Of a DNA stretch of 64,000 nucleotides, positions 22,373 to 34,146 are shown one piece after another. The stretch is from Allomyces arbusculus (taxonomy: Eukaryota; Blastocladiomycota; Blastocladiomycetes; Blastocladiales; Blastocladiaceae). How positions within the stretch are numbered: position 1 is the first letter of the stretch; each line of letters begins with the position of its first letter. The notes under the pieces were generated by a model. That model did not search any database. It had not been told where the DNA came from and saw only the letters and a program-made list of their open reading frames with translations. Both the position numbers and the translations under genes were made by a program. Location: assembly GCA_027604705.1 (NCBI GenBank), contig JADHYV010000028.1:231387-295386 (forward strand). The letters run 5' to 3'.

Positions 22373-23813
22373 TCAGTAAAAGAACAGATCGTCGAGCTCC
22401 TCGTCATATTGGTCGACAATCGACGCCTCCTCGAGCGCCTCGTCCCACAGATCCTCGAGTGAGTCCTCGGCATACGAGAAGCCGGTCGGCTCGTCGTCGT
22501 CGTCCTCAGCCAGGGCATCAATATCGGCGAGCGAGTACGGTAGGTTTTCCTTGCCGCGCGGCGGGACGGGCAGCGACTTGGGCGGGTTGGCGAGGTGCTC
22601 CTTGGTCGCTTGGCACGTCTGCAAGTCGACAAAGTCAAAGATCATGGGGCCTACGGAACCGACGCAGCCGGCGTCGCCCAGCTTGTAGGAGACTTCGAAC
22701 TTGATTCCGACGCTCGGCTCGTGCGCGGGGTACGGGATTTCTATTCAGTCATAGTTTGGGGGGGGGGGGGGGTCACTGGTCAGTTTTTGCCAAATTGATG
22801 GCGGAGGAAGCAAAGCAAACCGCGCGCTTACCCTTTGCCGTGAACTTTTCCTTGATCTCAAACACAACCTTGCCGAGGTCGGCCATTTCGGGCACCGACC
22901 GGTCAAGCACCGACGTGTGGATCGTCATCGACCCGACAAGCACGCGCATCGACAAGTCGCGCAGCTCGCACCGCGGACGCACGCCCGTGATGCGCAACAG
23001 CGTGCGCAGCGACCCGGCCTGCAAGAACCCAAACGTCTCGGCCGACGACACGGCGCCACCCTCGATCGGCTTGGTGGTCAGCGTGATGACGTGCGTTTCC
23101 GGCACGGCCTTTGTCGTGTCGGTCGTGGTCACGGTCGACCGGTCGTAAATGGCCGTGGCCCACTTGGCGACATCCGTCTCCTTGACAAACGCATCGAGCC
23201 CGAGCGTCGCCAATGCCGTGGTCACTTTGGGGTTGGCCTTTTGCAGGTTATCCTTCCACGTCGACAGCTTGGTCGTCATGTCCTTGATATCCGACAGCGG
23301 CGGCGGCGGGATGCGGTGCTTGGCCGAGTGCGCCGACCCGACAATGTCGATCGCCTCGGCAAAGTCGATGACCGTCTTGAACACCTCCTTGATACCCGGC
23401 GTCACCTGTTCCCAGGCTTCGGCAAACTTGGGCGAGCTCAGGATTTCCTTGGGGAACAAGTGCCGCAGGAACGTGGGTGCCGCCTCGACGCGGATCACGC
23501 GCGGCGAGAGCACGCGCGACGGGACACTGACGAGGTCGGCGAGCCCAACACTCGCGGCGGGCTCAGCGGGGGCCACGACGTTCACGGCGGCCGAGAGCTG
23601 GTTAAAGGGCCCCGTCTGCGCGGGCGACTTGAGGTCGAGCTTGGCGTCATTGGCTGCGTGCTTGACGGGGAACATGGTCGAGCACGACTCGATGCCCGGG
23701 AAGTGGCCCGGCTGGAAGGTAATCGTCTCGGCGCGCACGGCCGGCGCCATGGGCGCAAGCAGCGCCGCAAGCAGCGCGAGCAGCGTAAGGATGGACGTCG
23801 TCGTGGACCGCAT
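22373..23813 (-). CDS. Secreted protein of unknown function with acidic C-terminus
   Basis: Two exons, 23813-22832 and 22740-22373, give 449 aa; intron 22831-22741 has GTAAGC and TAG ends. I do not recognise the family. The N-terminus is a good signal peptide (MRSTTTSILTLLALLAALLA, cleavage likely after VRA), so the product should be secreted or luminal. The middle is a mixed alpha/beta-looking region (KEILSSPKFAEAWEQVTPGI, EVFKTVIDFAEAID, THVITLTTKPIEGG, RCELRDLSMRVLVGSMTI). The second exon has three cysteines' worth of candidate disulfide partners (DAGCVG, DLQTCQ) and ends in an acidic run (ALAEDDDDEPTG, EDSLEDLWDEALEE, YDEELDDLFFY). No catalytic motif is visible. A 15-nt poly-C (poly-G on the plus strand) lies in the intron. 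A TATA box sits 84-91 nt upstream of the ATG. Confidence 0.8.
22758..22772. repeat. Poly-G homopolymer (15 nt) inside an intron
   Basis: A run of 15 G on the plus strand lies between the donor and branch/acceptor of the intron of the secreted-protein gene. Runs of this length are length-variable and prone to sequencing error, which here would not touch coding sequence. Confidence 0.9.
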
Positions 23814-23896
23814 CTTGGCGTAGATGTTGGGCGGGTCGGCGTCGTCGTGAGTGAGCGGCAACGGGAGCGCGGCGGCGGGCGTGGTCGGGCCTCCGC

Positions 23897-23904
23897 TTTA
23901 TATC
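23897..23904 (-). promoter_or_regulatory. TATA box for the secreted-protein gene
   Basis: On the minus strand the sequence reads GATATAAA, 84-91 nt before the ATG at 23813, a normal distance for a TATA box with a short leader. Confidence 0.6.
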
Positions 23905-24641
23905 GCGTCCTAGTGTCGGGAATGTGGGTGCAGGCACGAGATTTGTCGCGTGCAAGGGGGAGGGGCGCGGGTGGGAGGACGGCAACGGCATCAGCACGCG
24001 GGCCGTGGTGAACACGATCCCCGCCGTGGGAACGGTGGTGGCAGCGAACGCCATGGCGGCGCGGGCGACGGGAGTTCTCTGTCAAGCTGGTGGAGTGCCG
24101 CGCCCGCGGCAGGTTGCGCTCGCGGCTGGACGGAAACGAGCGTGATCACAGAGGCCATCGTGGGAGACGCGGTCATGTCGTCTCGCGTGCATCTCACGCT
24201 GGTAGAAGAGCTGAGCGGTGCGGCTTGGCGCGCCGAGCGTGCGAGACGCGTTGCACTTTTATGATATGCCGGCGTTTTTACAACTTTGGTCAGCAGCAGC
24301 GCACGGCACGCCAAGAGGAACTCTGCAAACAACCACCGGCCCAACACGCGTCCGTCCTGCACGCGCAAACCGACCGCACACGACCGCCTCGCTCCTTTCC
24401 AGACCAGAAGCAGCCAGCACGACCCGCGCGCAGGGAACCAAATATCGAATCATTCCCTGATCCGCCCCGCTTGGCGCCCGCGCTTCTCTCCCTCCTCTCT
24501 CCTCCTCCTCGCCTTTGCCAGCCCGCGCTCCACGCTTTTAGACCAGCCGATATCGCGCCGCGCTTCGCGAACATCAAGTAATCTATTCTCTTCTGCCCCT
24601 TCCGCTCGCTCGCTTCGCGCCGTTGCACCCGTTGCTCGCTC

Positions 24642-24650
24642 TATATAAAT
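24642..24650 (+). promoter_or_regulatory. TATA box for the PNS1-like gene
   Basis: TATATAAAT lies 226 nt before the ATG at 24876, preceding a long CT-rich leader. Confidence 0.55.
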
Positions 24651-24875
24651 CGCGGCGCATTCCACTCTTGGCCCACGCCCCCATCTGCTCCATCGACGTG
24701 GCTCCAACGCGTGTACCTCTCCACGTCGGTCCCGTTCGCTCCCCTTTCCCTACTTGATCCGCCGCGCCCCGCACCCCGCGACCTCTCCCCCATCGCGACC
24801 CCTCTGGTCCACACCGTACCCAGCAACTCCCCGCACTCGATCCGAACCACCGCTCCAACACCGCCACCGCCGACC

Positions 24876-26908
24876 ATGGCGCAACAGCAGCCGAACCCGT
24901 ACGGCACCTACCAGGCCTACCCACCGCAAGCCGGCACCGGTGCCGGCGGTTACCCACAACCGCCCGCCGGCATGCCCTACGCGCCGTCGCCAACGCCCAT
25001 GTACCCCGAGCAGCAGCCTATGTACCCGATGCAGCAGCAGCAGTCGTACCCGATGCAGCAGCAGGGCGGCGGCGCCATGCCGCAGTACCCGCCCGCGCAG
25101 CCCTACCCGCCGCAACAGCAGCCGCTCGCGGGCGGCGGCGCGCCGCCCAAGACCGAGCCGACCCCGGGCGCCCCGCCGCAGTACGGGTCGCAGCAAGTCT
25201 TTGTCGAGCAGCCGCAGGGCAGTGGCGGCCGGTTCGCACCGCCCAAGGGTCCGCAGGTAGGCGGAGTTTGATATGTCGCTAGGATGTGTCGCGATGCGCG
25301 TTCGATTCACTTCCCCTCTCCTTTCTTCGTTTCCCTCCTCACAGGACTTGTGGGCCGCGATTCTCTTCATTGTGCACCTCGGCGCGTTCATTGCCTTGGC
25401 CGCCATCTCGATCCCGAAGATTGACTTCACGACCATGTCGCTCAAGTCGGGCGCGACGCCATTCTCGGGCCGTGCACCGGCGTCGCGGTCGCCGCAGGGT
25501 GGCGGGATTGGCCTGTCGAAGTCGGCGATTTCGGCCATGGTCATTGGCGTCGTGGCCGCGGGCGTGCTGAGTCTGTGCTACTTGCTCGCGATGCGCCGGT
25601 TCCCGAAAAAGTTGATCAAGTTTACTTTCTTTTTCGCGATCGCGTATTACATTGCCATGGCGGTGCTGTCGTTTGCACTGACCAAGTACGTTTCGCTTGC
25701 TTGCCGTGTGTGATGAGTCGGCTGATGGCTGGTCGATGTTGAACTGACGCGTTTACTATTCCAAACAGGAACATTGCCGCCGCCGTCGTGAGCCTGATTA
25801 TTGTCGTCATCTTTGCCCTGTGCTACCGCGCCTACCGCGAGCGCATGCCTTTTGCCAGCGTCATGCTCGCGACCGTCGCCGACGTGACGATGAAGTACAG
25901 CGGCACCGTCTGGACCGGCATCTTTGGCCTCTTTCTCGGGCTCGGCTACCTGATTTTCTGGGCGGTTTCGATCATCGCCTTCTATCTGTACTTCGGGAAC
26001 CCGACCACGACCACGTCCCCATCTACGGGCCAGACGCGCACCACTGTGAACGCGGCGCTCTACCCAATCTACGTCTTCAGTCTGTTCTCGTGGTACTGGA
26101 CGTCGCAAGTCATTTCGAATGTCGTGCACGTAACGGTCGCGGGCGTGTTCGCGTCGTTCTACTTCTTGTCGGGTTCGCCGACGGGTATGCCGTCGAGCCC
26201 CACGTGGGGCGCGTTCAAGCGCGCGACGACCACGTCGTTTGGGTCGATTTGCTTCGGGTCCTTGATCATTGCCCTGATCCAGACGACGCGCGCCGTGCTA
26301 CGGCAGATTGCGCAGGATTCGGACTCGGCCGTGGGCGCGTTCTTGGCGTGCTGTATCGAGTGCCTGCTGGCTTGGATCGAGGGGCTGGTCGAGTACTTCA
26401 ACTTCTACGGTATGCGCCTCTATCACGATCTTTCTGGGTATTCCTTGCTCTGAGCTGACTCCCGGTCCTTCTCCACCCGCTAGCCTTCACGCAGGTCGCC
26501 ATCTACGGCAAGCCCTTCTGCCGCGCCGGCAAGGACACGTGGACCATGATCAAGGACCGCGGTGTCGACGCGATCATCAACGACTCGCTGATTGGCAACG
26601 TGCTCTTCTTTGGTGCGCTCTTGGTCGCCGGTATTAACGTGCTCATCGCCTGGATTGTTTTTGCCGTGGGCAGCACCATTGAGGGCTCGGCCACGTCCGG
26701 TGGCGCGCTCGCGCTGGTCTTGATTTGCGCAGCACTGATGGGCATGGTCGTGTTTATGCTGGTCGCGTCAGTGATCGAGTCGGGCACGGCGACCACATTC
26801 GTGTGCTTGGCCGAGGACCCGCAGGCACTGCGCGCGACCAAGCCGGCGCTCTGGGACCAGATTCGCACGACCTACCCGGAGGCGGCGTTTGTGAATATGT
26901 ACGCGTGA
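24876..26908 (+). CDS. PNS1: PNS1-type choline-transporter-like protein
   Basis: Four exons, 24876-25256, 25345-25685, 25769-26409 and 26484-26908, give 595 aa with all junctions in frame. The first 125 residues are a cytosolic Pro/Gln/Tyr/Gly-rich tail with YP repeats (MYPEQQ, MYPMQQQQ, YPMQQQ), as in fungal Pns1. A TM (DLWAAILFIVHLGAFIALAA) opens the membrane part. The family core follows: FALCYRAYRERMPFASVMLA, YWTSQVISNVVHVTVAGVFA, TSFGSICFGSLIIALIQTTR, the Cys-containing AFLACCIECLLAWIEGLVEY, FTQVAIYGKPFCRAGKDTW, and GVDAIINDSLIGNVLFFGAL. About ten TM segments are expected, at the plasma membrane. Despite the name, yeast Pns1 is not established as a choline carrier. The two CTL genes of the window are on the same strand but clearly different sub-families, so this is not a recent tandem duplication. 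Confidence 0.94.
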
Positions 26909-27861
26909 GAGGACTGGGGCCGGGGGGGCGGGAGGTGGCCGCGAGCGGCTGCCCGTACGTGTCGGACGCGTGCACTTCGGCGCCGGACCCCGTCGTGTCG
27001 TGCCGCGTCGTGTCGTTTGGTTTCGATTCCCTTGCGTTAGTGGGGTGCGCGTCTGTGACAATATCTAAACTATCGGTGTTTAATTGGTTCGTTTCTGCAT
27101 ATCTGTGATGGAAATGGCCTTGTCACCATGAGAGTTGTGCCGTCATGATGAGCAACCGAGCGAGGCGTCGCTACGCGCCCGCGGTCGGCCAGTCGTGCGT
27201 GATCGCCGAGGCCACGCTCACCGACAGCCAACCTCCACCACCCGGCCTCGCCGAACAAGGACCGGACGGTGTTGACGCCGTGCCGACGCCGAGCCGAGGC
27301 GACAGGGAGAGAGGTGCCCGAGTTCAAATGGTGGGCCTGCCCACGGGCACCGGCCAACCGGTTTTTTTGCCTTCGATGCTGCGGCAGCGGTCTTCCTCTT
27401 TCCTTCAGCGACCACCGCCAACGCACGCCGCTCCCTGCACGGTCGCCCTGCCGCCTGTCCCCGCCTGTCTGCCCCGCCAAACGCTGCCAGCGCACCGTCC
27501 GCCAAGGCTGCTGCTCCAACGCTCGACGCTCTCACGCGCGCCAACGTGCTCTGCTCGCTCTTTCTCTCGTGGGCAGCATTCCAACCTCGCAACTGCAACT
27601 GGCCGCTCCTGGCCAGCCTCCCGCGTTTGTGCAACGGTCTTGCTTGCCCGCATCTTACCTCGCGCCGATCCCGACCTACGACGACGCGGCCCCTCTGTCA
27701 ATTGCGCGTTTGCTCTCCAGAGCGGTTTGCTTGCCGCCGGTCGGCCGAGCGTCACGCTCTCTAACAGCATCTGCAACCGCCACCAACGGCACCAGCGGCG
27801 CCAGCTTGAACGATAACGACGACCTCAACGCTCACGCGCTCGCGCGGCTGCCGCCAACACC
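26909..27861. other. Intergenic region, no supported gene
   Basis: About 950 nt. The left 150 nt fit the PNS1-like 3' region. An open frame at 27145-27816 (plus) is Arg/Pro/Ser-rich, without domain, and is probably leader or chance sequence of the following gene, since it ends just before the next start. Confidence 0.4.
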
Positions 27862-30800
27862 ATGATCCGCATTTACCTCCCGTCCTCGCTGGCCTCGTCC
27901 AAGCTGCAGACGTCGCTGGGTGCGTGCTGCCTGCTTCCTGTCCGTCTTGTCTTCTCCGGCGGCCCGTCTGATAACCTGCTTTCACCCGTTTGCAGACTTT
28001 GTCATTGCTGCCAACCCCGACGACCACCATGGCGGCAAAGGCCCGACCTTCACGCTTCGACGCATGCCCAAGGTCGACGTGACGCCCAGCATGCCCTACG
28101 TGCTCATGGACGCGACCGCCGCCGACCATCTCATCACGATGCGTCGCGAGCTGTTGCTCAAGGACAAGCCCGAGTTCCCAGAGCGGCTCTCTGCCGCACC
28201 TGCGGCCTCGTCGGACCATTTGCAAGTCCCACGTAAGTCGCCGCGCGCGGCGGACTTGACGCCCGAATCCGTCTGGGTCATGGAGTTTGCCAGCGATTCG
28301 GGCGAGAGTGCCGTCATGGACGATGTCGACATGGACCGGATTGCCGAAATTCGGTCGGGTACGTTGTGGTGTTTGGATGTCGGATGTTGGATGTTGGATG
28401 TTGGGATGGGTGGTGTGCTAGAGGACGATGAGCTGACGCGCTTTGCTCGCTCTAGAGCACGACTTGCCGCTCTTTGACGACGAACCGGCCGTCGACCGCT
28501 CGTTTGCGTTGGATCTCGAGAACGAGCCGAAGCCGTTTTCGGCGCCGTCGCCCGACCCAGCACCGGCAGTCGGCATCGAGCCGTCGCCTGCCGCTGACGC
28601 GGCAGACGCGCTCGTCGTCAACCCGGTACCGCTCGAGGAGGGACCCGACGTCGATGCGGCCTTGTCCGAGGCGGTACCGATGGAGGCACCGGTACTCGAT
28701 GCCATTGTGCCGGAACCGGTACCTGTCGAGTCGCCCGTGCTCGACGCGGCGCCGGTTGTGCTCGAGACGCCCTCCGACGTCCAGGCCGTTCCTGCTGGTG
28801 ATGACCGTGCAGCCGAGGCCGTCGTCGAGGCCGTGGCGCAGCAGGATGACGTGGAACCGACGACCGCTGCGGTCGAGGACGCGCTGCCGCACGTCGAAGC
28901 TGTGCACGAGCCCGCGGATGTGAATGAGGCCGCTGTCCCAGAGCTCGACGCATGCGTTGCTGAGGACCGGCGGGACACTGTCGAGCCACAGCTGAGCGCG
29001 GCCGTGGACGATGAACCGGCTGTTGAGGAGATCGCTACTGTCGAGGAGATCGCTGTGGCCGACCCGGCCGCCATTTTGCCCGTCGAGACCGCGCCCGCCG
29101 CTGCCGTCGTCGAGACTGAACGGGAAATTGCGGCCGAAACCACCATGACTGCGCCCGCCGTGCCGGAACTCGTCGTCATTGCCGACGCCCCCGCCGAACC
29201 CAAATCCGCTGCCACTACCGCGCCCGCCCCACTCTCGTCCGACGTGCACCCGTCGTCCTCAGACGACGCCGAAACCGCGCCCTCCCTCGCCGTCTTTGCC
29301 GACGACAACGACGACGCGCATAGCACGAGCGTTGTACCACTGTTCACGCCTTCCGACCTGTTGCTCGACGACGCGTCGACGCGGTCCATGGCCGGGTCGT
29401 TCATTCCGCACCACGCACGATCGATTATTTCCGACCGTGTCGAGCCCGCGACGAGCCCGGAACCGCCCGTCCATGATGGCGATGAGGACAGTGCGGAGTC
29501 GGCGTCCCAGTTCCAGACGATTCAGGACTTGATTGCGCGACTCGATGCAGTCGATGTGTCGACGCCCGTGCTTGGTGCCGGGTTGGTCGTGGAAGCGACG
29601 ACGACGACGACGGCCGCGGCAGAAATGAGCGAGGATGCGCCGGTGCCGGTACCGGAGCAGGAGGAGGAAGCGGCAACAAAGGACGTGGCCAAGCCCGAGT
29701 CGACGACCGCGAGCGAAAACCCGTTCCTGATCGCGACCAAGCTGTTTGATGCCATGGAAACGCACCTGGTCAACCTGTCGCTGCCGGACGTGCATATCAC
29801 GGCACCGCTCGACGACGCTGTCGCGACGCCCGCCGAGGACGCACCCGTGGCGGCGGTCCGCACCGCAACGCCCGTGCTGTCGGTCACGGCTCTTGCCGGG
29901 GAGGACGCCGAGTCGGGCGAGGACGAGGGGATGCTGTCGTCGGCCGTCGATATGGAAGGGTTCCCAAAAGTGCCGACACTCAAGTCGGCGTCGTCGATGC
30001 TCATGGACGTGCCGCACTACACGCTCTCGACGGACGATTCCGAGGGGGACGAGTCGCACAAGGACGAGGACGAGATGTCGAGCCATGAGGAAGAGGAGGA
30101 GAGCGAGTCGGAGCCCGAGCAGCAGCAGCGGGAGGTGGTCGATATGACGCTCACAGTCGTGTCGCCCAAGTTGGCCTCGCCCAAGCTCGCGTCACCGAAA
30201 CCGGCTGCCGCGTCGCCGCGATTCTCGACACCTGCCCTGTCGACTGCTGCTCTGTCTGCGACCGTTTTGTCCGTTCCCGTCCTGTCGGTGCCCGCGTCGC
30301 CCGCCGTCGCGCAAGCAGCACCGTCGCCCGTGACCCCTTCGCCCGCAGTCGCACACGCTGAGCCCTCGCCCGTCCTGACCATCCCTCGCCTGTCTGTGCC
30401 CAACTCGCCCGCTGTCGCTCAGGCGCTCCCGTCTCCTGTTGTCACCGAGCCGCTTCCGTCGCCCACGATCCCGGCGCCGCCAGCCCTCGTCGCGCAACCT
30501 GCCCTCGCGCCGTCGCCCATCGCATCGACTGCGACCCCCGCCGACGCCTCGATCGACCCACCGTCGCGCAAACCCGTGCCAGAACTCCACTACGAGTCGT
30601 TCCCGCCTGCCGTCGCTGATTTGGCGCCGATTGCACCGGCGATGGCACCCGCCGCGTCGGGTCCCCTGCCGGCGATCCGCGAGGACCAGGACGACTCGAA
30701 CCCCACGGCTAACACGCACACGAACGGTAACGATGAAGGAGACGAGGACGAGGACGATGGCGAAATCGAGTTTTCTGCCGACTCGGCGTACGATACGCCC

Positions 30801-31259
30801 TCACTCGGCACGACCCCATCGTCATCGGCATTCGACCCGGCCATGACCCCGCGCAAGAACAAGAAGGACAAAAAGTTGCTCCCGCGACTGCGGCATTCGC
30901 TGCAGGTGACGCTGCGGCGTGCGTCGCACTCGGAGCCGTCAACCCCGACCACCGTCGGGCGCCGCGATTCGGCCCCCACGGGCCCGCTGGTCATGGACTT
31001 GGTCCCGGCGGCACCGGCCAAGAAACGCAGTCTGTTGCGCAAGATGCTCGACAAGTTTGCGTCGAGCGGGTCCGACGACGAGCGCGATCCGCGCGCGGCC
31101 AAGCAGCCCAAGTCGAAGCTGTTCCGCAAGGAGAAGAAGGATTTGGGTAAGCGGCGCGGTGATGTGGATGAGCAGCCGCAGCAAGCGGCATCGTCGTCTG
31201 CAGCCGCAGCGGCCGAGGGCGGCAAGAAGAGCAAGCGCTTTAGCGTGTTCAAGAAGTAA
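27862..31259 (+). CDS. Large low-complexity Pro/Ala/Val/Glu-rich protein, function unknown
   Basis: Three exons, 27862-27919, 27996-28358 and 28456-31259, give 1074 aa; junctions are in frame. I do not recognise a family. The first 150 residues look folded (MIRIYLPSSLASSK, DFVIAANPDD, GPTFTLRRMPKVDV, YVLMDATAADHLITMRRELL, SVWVMEFASDSGE). From about residue 145 to 740 the sequence is acidic and rich in Pro-Val-Glu-Asp repeats (VPLEEGPDVD, VPMEAPVLDA, VPVESPVLDA), a strong sign of intrinsic disorder. A Ser-Pro repeat array follows around 30170-30500 (SPKLASPKLASPK; SPAVAQA.PSPV units). The last 130 residues are basic (KNKKDKKLLPRLRHSLQVTL, KKRSLLRKMLDKFASSGSDD, KSKRFSVFKK). SPxK and RRxS sites suggest a phosphorylated scaffold, which is inference. 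Intron 2 holds a short (GGATGTT)n tandem repeat. Confidence 0.82.
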
Positions 31260-32241
31260 GCGTCCGCCGCCGCCGCCGCCGCCATCGTACGTGCACGTTT
31301 TTGATGGTCCGCTTGCTTTCCCAAGCGGTGTTTTGGTTTTTGGTTGGTGCCGTCTTTGCCGTTTTTGCTTTTTTTTTGGGTCGTTCACCGTGTTCATGAT
31401 CCGACTCTGTTTTGGGCCGTGCGCGGTTTTGGACCGTGCGCGTCGTGCAGGCCCCGCAATGCTTCGAGTTCCCCATCTTTCTCTTTGCCCAACTTTTGTC
31501 CCACTGGCGTCCAGCTTGGCTCACTTTGCAGCTGCCGTTTGCTCGTTATTTTTCTCGCTTTTCTTTTGTTGAAGCGCGCGTGCGACCTCGAAATTTTTTC
31601 TTCGTCGGGAGCAAGGTCGTGCGCCGCTTGCGCTCTCGCCTCGGTCTGTAGTAAATATGATAAATCCATTGCTCATGACTTACGCCATTCGGTTTGTTGG
31701 CACCCAGCCTGAAGAAATACCCAGCCTTCGATCGAGCAGTGTAGGGTAACTACAAGCGCAAACGGGGTGATTCTTTGAGAGAGGCAAGACGAGCTCCACC
31801 AAGTCAGCGCATAGCCCTACATAGCGCAAGCGGGCGCGCTTGGTCCGGCCGGCGACCGTTGGATGGCGACCTGGAAAAGGACTGGTTTCGTGTTTTTAGG
31901 AAATTTCAAGAGAGGCAAAGTGCCTGGTCTTGGCTGCTCACGGTTTCGTTCTAGAACTGTTCCGCGGTGCCGCAGACCAGCGCCGGTGGTGAACAACGCC
32001 CTTCCTCGCACTTTTGTCCCCCTCGACCCCGTCCAAGCCGCCACCACCACGCCCGCACTGCTCCCGCCGCGCCTACGCGACTTGCCGCACTCGAACGCAC
32101 GCCTGACAAGCCGCCTCTCGCCCCCAGACGGCCCCGCGGATCCTCGCCGCCCTGCAAGCACCAGCACCCCCGCCCCTGCCACCGCGGTCCGCCACGGCCG
32201 TGGGCTGGCCACCGACCACCAGCACCCCGTCCCGGCCGACC
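31260..32241. other. Intergenic region upstream of the HSF-type gene
   Basis: About 980 nt. The first 400 nt are T-rich and fit a 3' untranslated region; a less GC-rich stretch runs to about 31780. The last 250 nt are C-rich leader-like sequence whose frame is open into the HSF gene. No separate gene is supported. Confidence 0.4.
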
Positions 32242-34146
32242 ATGGACTTGACGTCGGGCGGACATGCTGCCACCGCCGATGCCATGGCCGGTGCGCTCAG
32301 CACGTCGCCCGTCAGCAGTGGGCCCGGGTTCGCCACGTTTGCGGCCACAACCCCACCCGTCGCCACCACCTTTGTGCAAAAGCTCTACGCGTAAGTCTGC
32401 TGTGGATCGCTGCAGCGATGCGCTCCACCCGATCGTGCACCCTAAACTGAACCCGATACCCGATGCCGCCACTCTCCACAGCCTCGTCAGCGACCCGGCA
32501 ACCGACCATGTCATTTACTGGACTCCCTCGGGCACGTCGTTTATCGTGCGCAACGTGGCCGAGTTTGAAAACCTGCTACCGCGGTACATACCTACGCTCC
32601 ACCCTGTGCCGACCGATCGACTGCGCACATGCACCGCGATCGCTCATTACCCTCACTCCATTCGCTAGATACTACAAGCACCGCCAGTTTTCCAGCTTCA
32701 TTCGCCAGCTTAACACGTACCAGTTTCGCAAAATCAACCGCAACCCGCGCGGCGCCCGCGGCAATCTCGCTCTCGATGGCCCCACGGAGTTTGAGTTTGC
32801 GCACGAGCAGTTTCTGCGTGGGCGCATGGACTTGCTCGATAACATCAAGCGCAAGTCGGCGTCGTCGAGTACGCCTGCGACTGCCTCGGCGAGCACAACG
32901 GCGGGTGCCGACGGCGCGGGTGCGGCATCATCATCATCCACCGCAGCGGCGGGACCGTCACACGCGCCGCCGCCAGACCCGACCCCGACCCTCTCGGTCT
33001 CGCCCGTCTCCCCGGCCCGCGCCCGGATCGAGCGGTCACTAAGCGGCGGATCCATATCGATGAACGCCGTGGCCGCATCAGCCGCTGAACCGGGGAACCA
33101 GCGGCAGTTGGCAGCCGCATCACCTGTGGCCCAGGCGCCAACAACGGCGGTGGTGGCCGCGACGTCGCAACAGGAGTCGTCGGACCTGCAGCAGCAACTG
33201 CAGAACGTGCACCACCAGCTCGAGATTGTCTCGAACCGGCTCGCCGAGCAGACGCGCGAGGTGCAGATTCACCGTCAGGCGATTGTCTCGATCATTGATT
33301 GGATCCACAGCCAAGGTACGCTTTTGGATTGATTCGATGACATGCCGCGCTGTCGCTCACTTGTTCTAAATCGCTTTTCCAGGATACCAATTCCCAAACA
33401 ACAGCAACGACAGCACTGCCACGGGCGCTGTCGGCGCACCTACCTCCGGGGCGCTCCCCACCGGCTCCGCATTCGCGACCCCGGGCGCCGGCCGATCACC
33501 GAACCCGCAGCCGTGCGTGCTCGTCACGGGCCCGTCGGGCGAGCCCATGGTCCCGTCGATGCCACCCTCTGGGTCGATCATGAACCACCCGCTTGCGGCC
33601 GCCTTCAACGGATCCTCGCCGCTCTACAACGCCAGCGTCTCGAGCTCGCACTCGCCGGCATCGTCGGTCAGTCTCGACCCGCTGCTCGGCACCTCGCCGC
33701 TCATGTACCCGGGCCTGTCGCCGAACTTATCGACGGCCATGGGGTACATGGACATGGGCATGCTCGCCGGGTTGACAGAACCGATGGGCATGAGTCGCCC
33801 AGCCAGTGCGTTGGGGATGGCGATGCCGCAGCAGATTGGTGGCGCGCAGCTGCCGCTGCAGATGCCCATGACCCCGCAGATGCAGCTGCAGATGCAGATG
33901 CCGATGCAGCAGCAGCAGTTGCAGCTCCAGCAACAGCAATTGCAGTTGCAGCAGCAATTGCAAATGCAGCAGATGCAACAGCAGCAACAGCAGCAGCAGG
34001 TGCACCACCAGCAGCTCGCGCCGCCGCCGGCGATGCCGTTTGCGCCCGCGCAGGCACCGCCGTTACCGCCGCGGCCGCAGCAGCCGGGCACGTTCTTGCT
34101 CGGGTCGGCGCTCGCGCAAGCCATGGGGCGGAGTAATTCTGCCTAG
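32242..34146 (+). CDS. HSF-type DNA-binding transcription factor
   Basis: Four exons, 32242-32390, 32482-32583, 32669-33315 and 33383-34146, give 553 aa. Residues 44 to about 145 are the HSF winged-helix domain, split by two introns: [60 protein letters not shown], then [20 protein letters not shown] and RK. The recognition helix SSFIRQLN is intact; the usual MYGF after it is TYQF here, and the wing is longer (about ten extra residues, [11 protein letters not shown]). A heptad region ([20 protein letters not shown]) near 255-300 can multimerise, as in HSF and Skn7. There is no response-regulator domain, so it is not Skn7. The C-terminal half is Pro/Ser/Met-rich with long Gln/Leu/Met runs (33880-34015), a likely activation domain. 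It could be the heat-shock factor itself or an Sfl1-like relative; I cannot tell. Confidence 0.9.

Larger units (their letters stand above)
23814..24875. other. Divergent promoter region, secreted protein / PNS1-like transporter
   Basis: About 1.06 kb holding both promoters, with a TATA-like element for each gene (23897-23904 minus; 24642-24650 plus). From 24650 to 24875 the sequence is pyrimidine-rich (CT-rich), as in many fungal leaders. No gene seen. Confidence 0.5.

Noticed and set aside
27145-27816. 223-aa plus-strand open frame before the low-complexity gene
   Set aside because: Arg/Pro/Ser-rich with no domain; better explained as leader sequence.
32242-34146. Skn7-type response regulator identity for the HSF-type gene
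   Set aside because: No receiver domain with a phospho-accepting Asp follows the DNA-binding domain.
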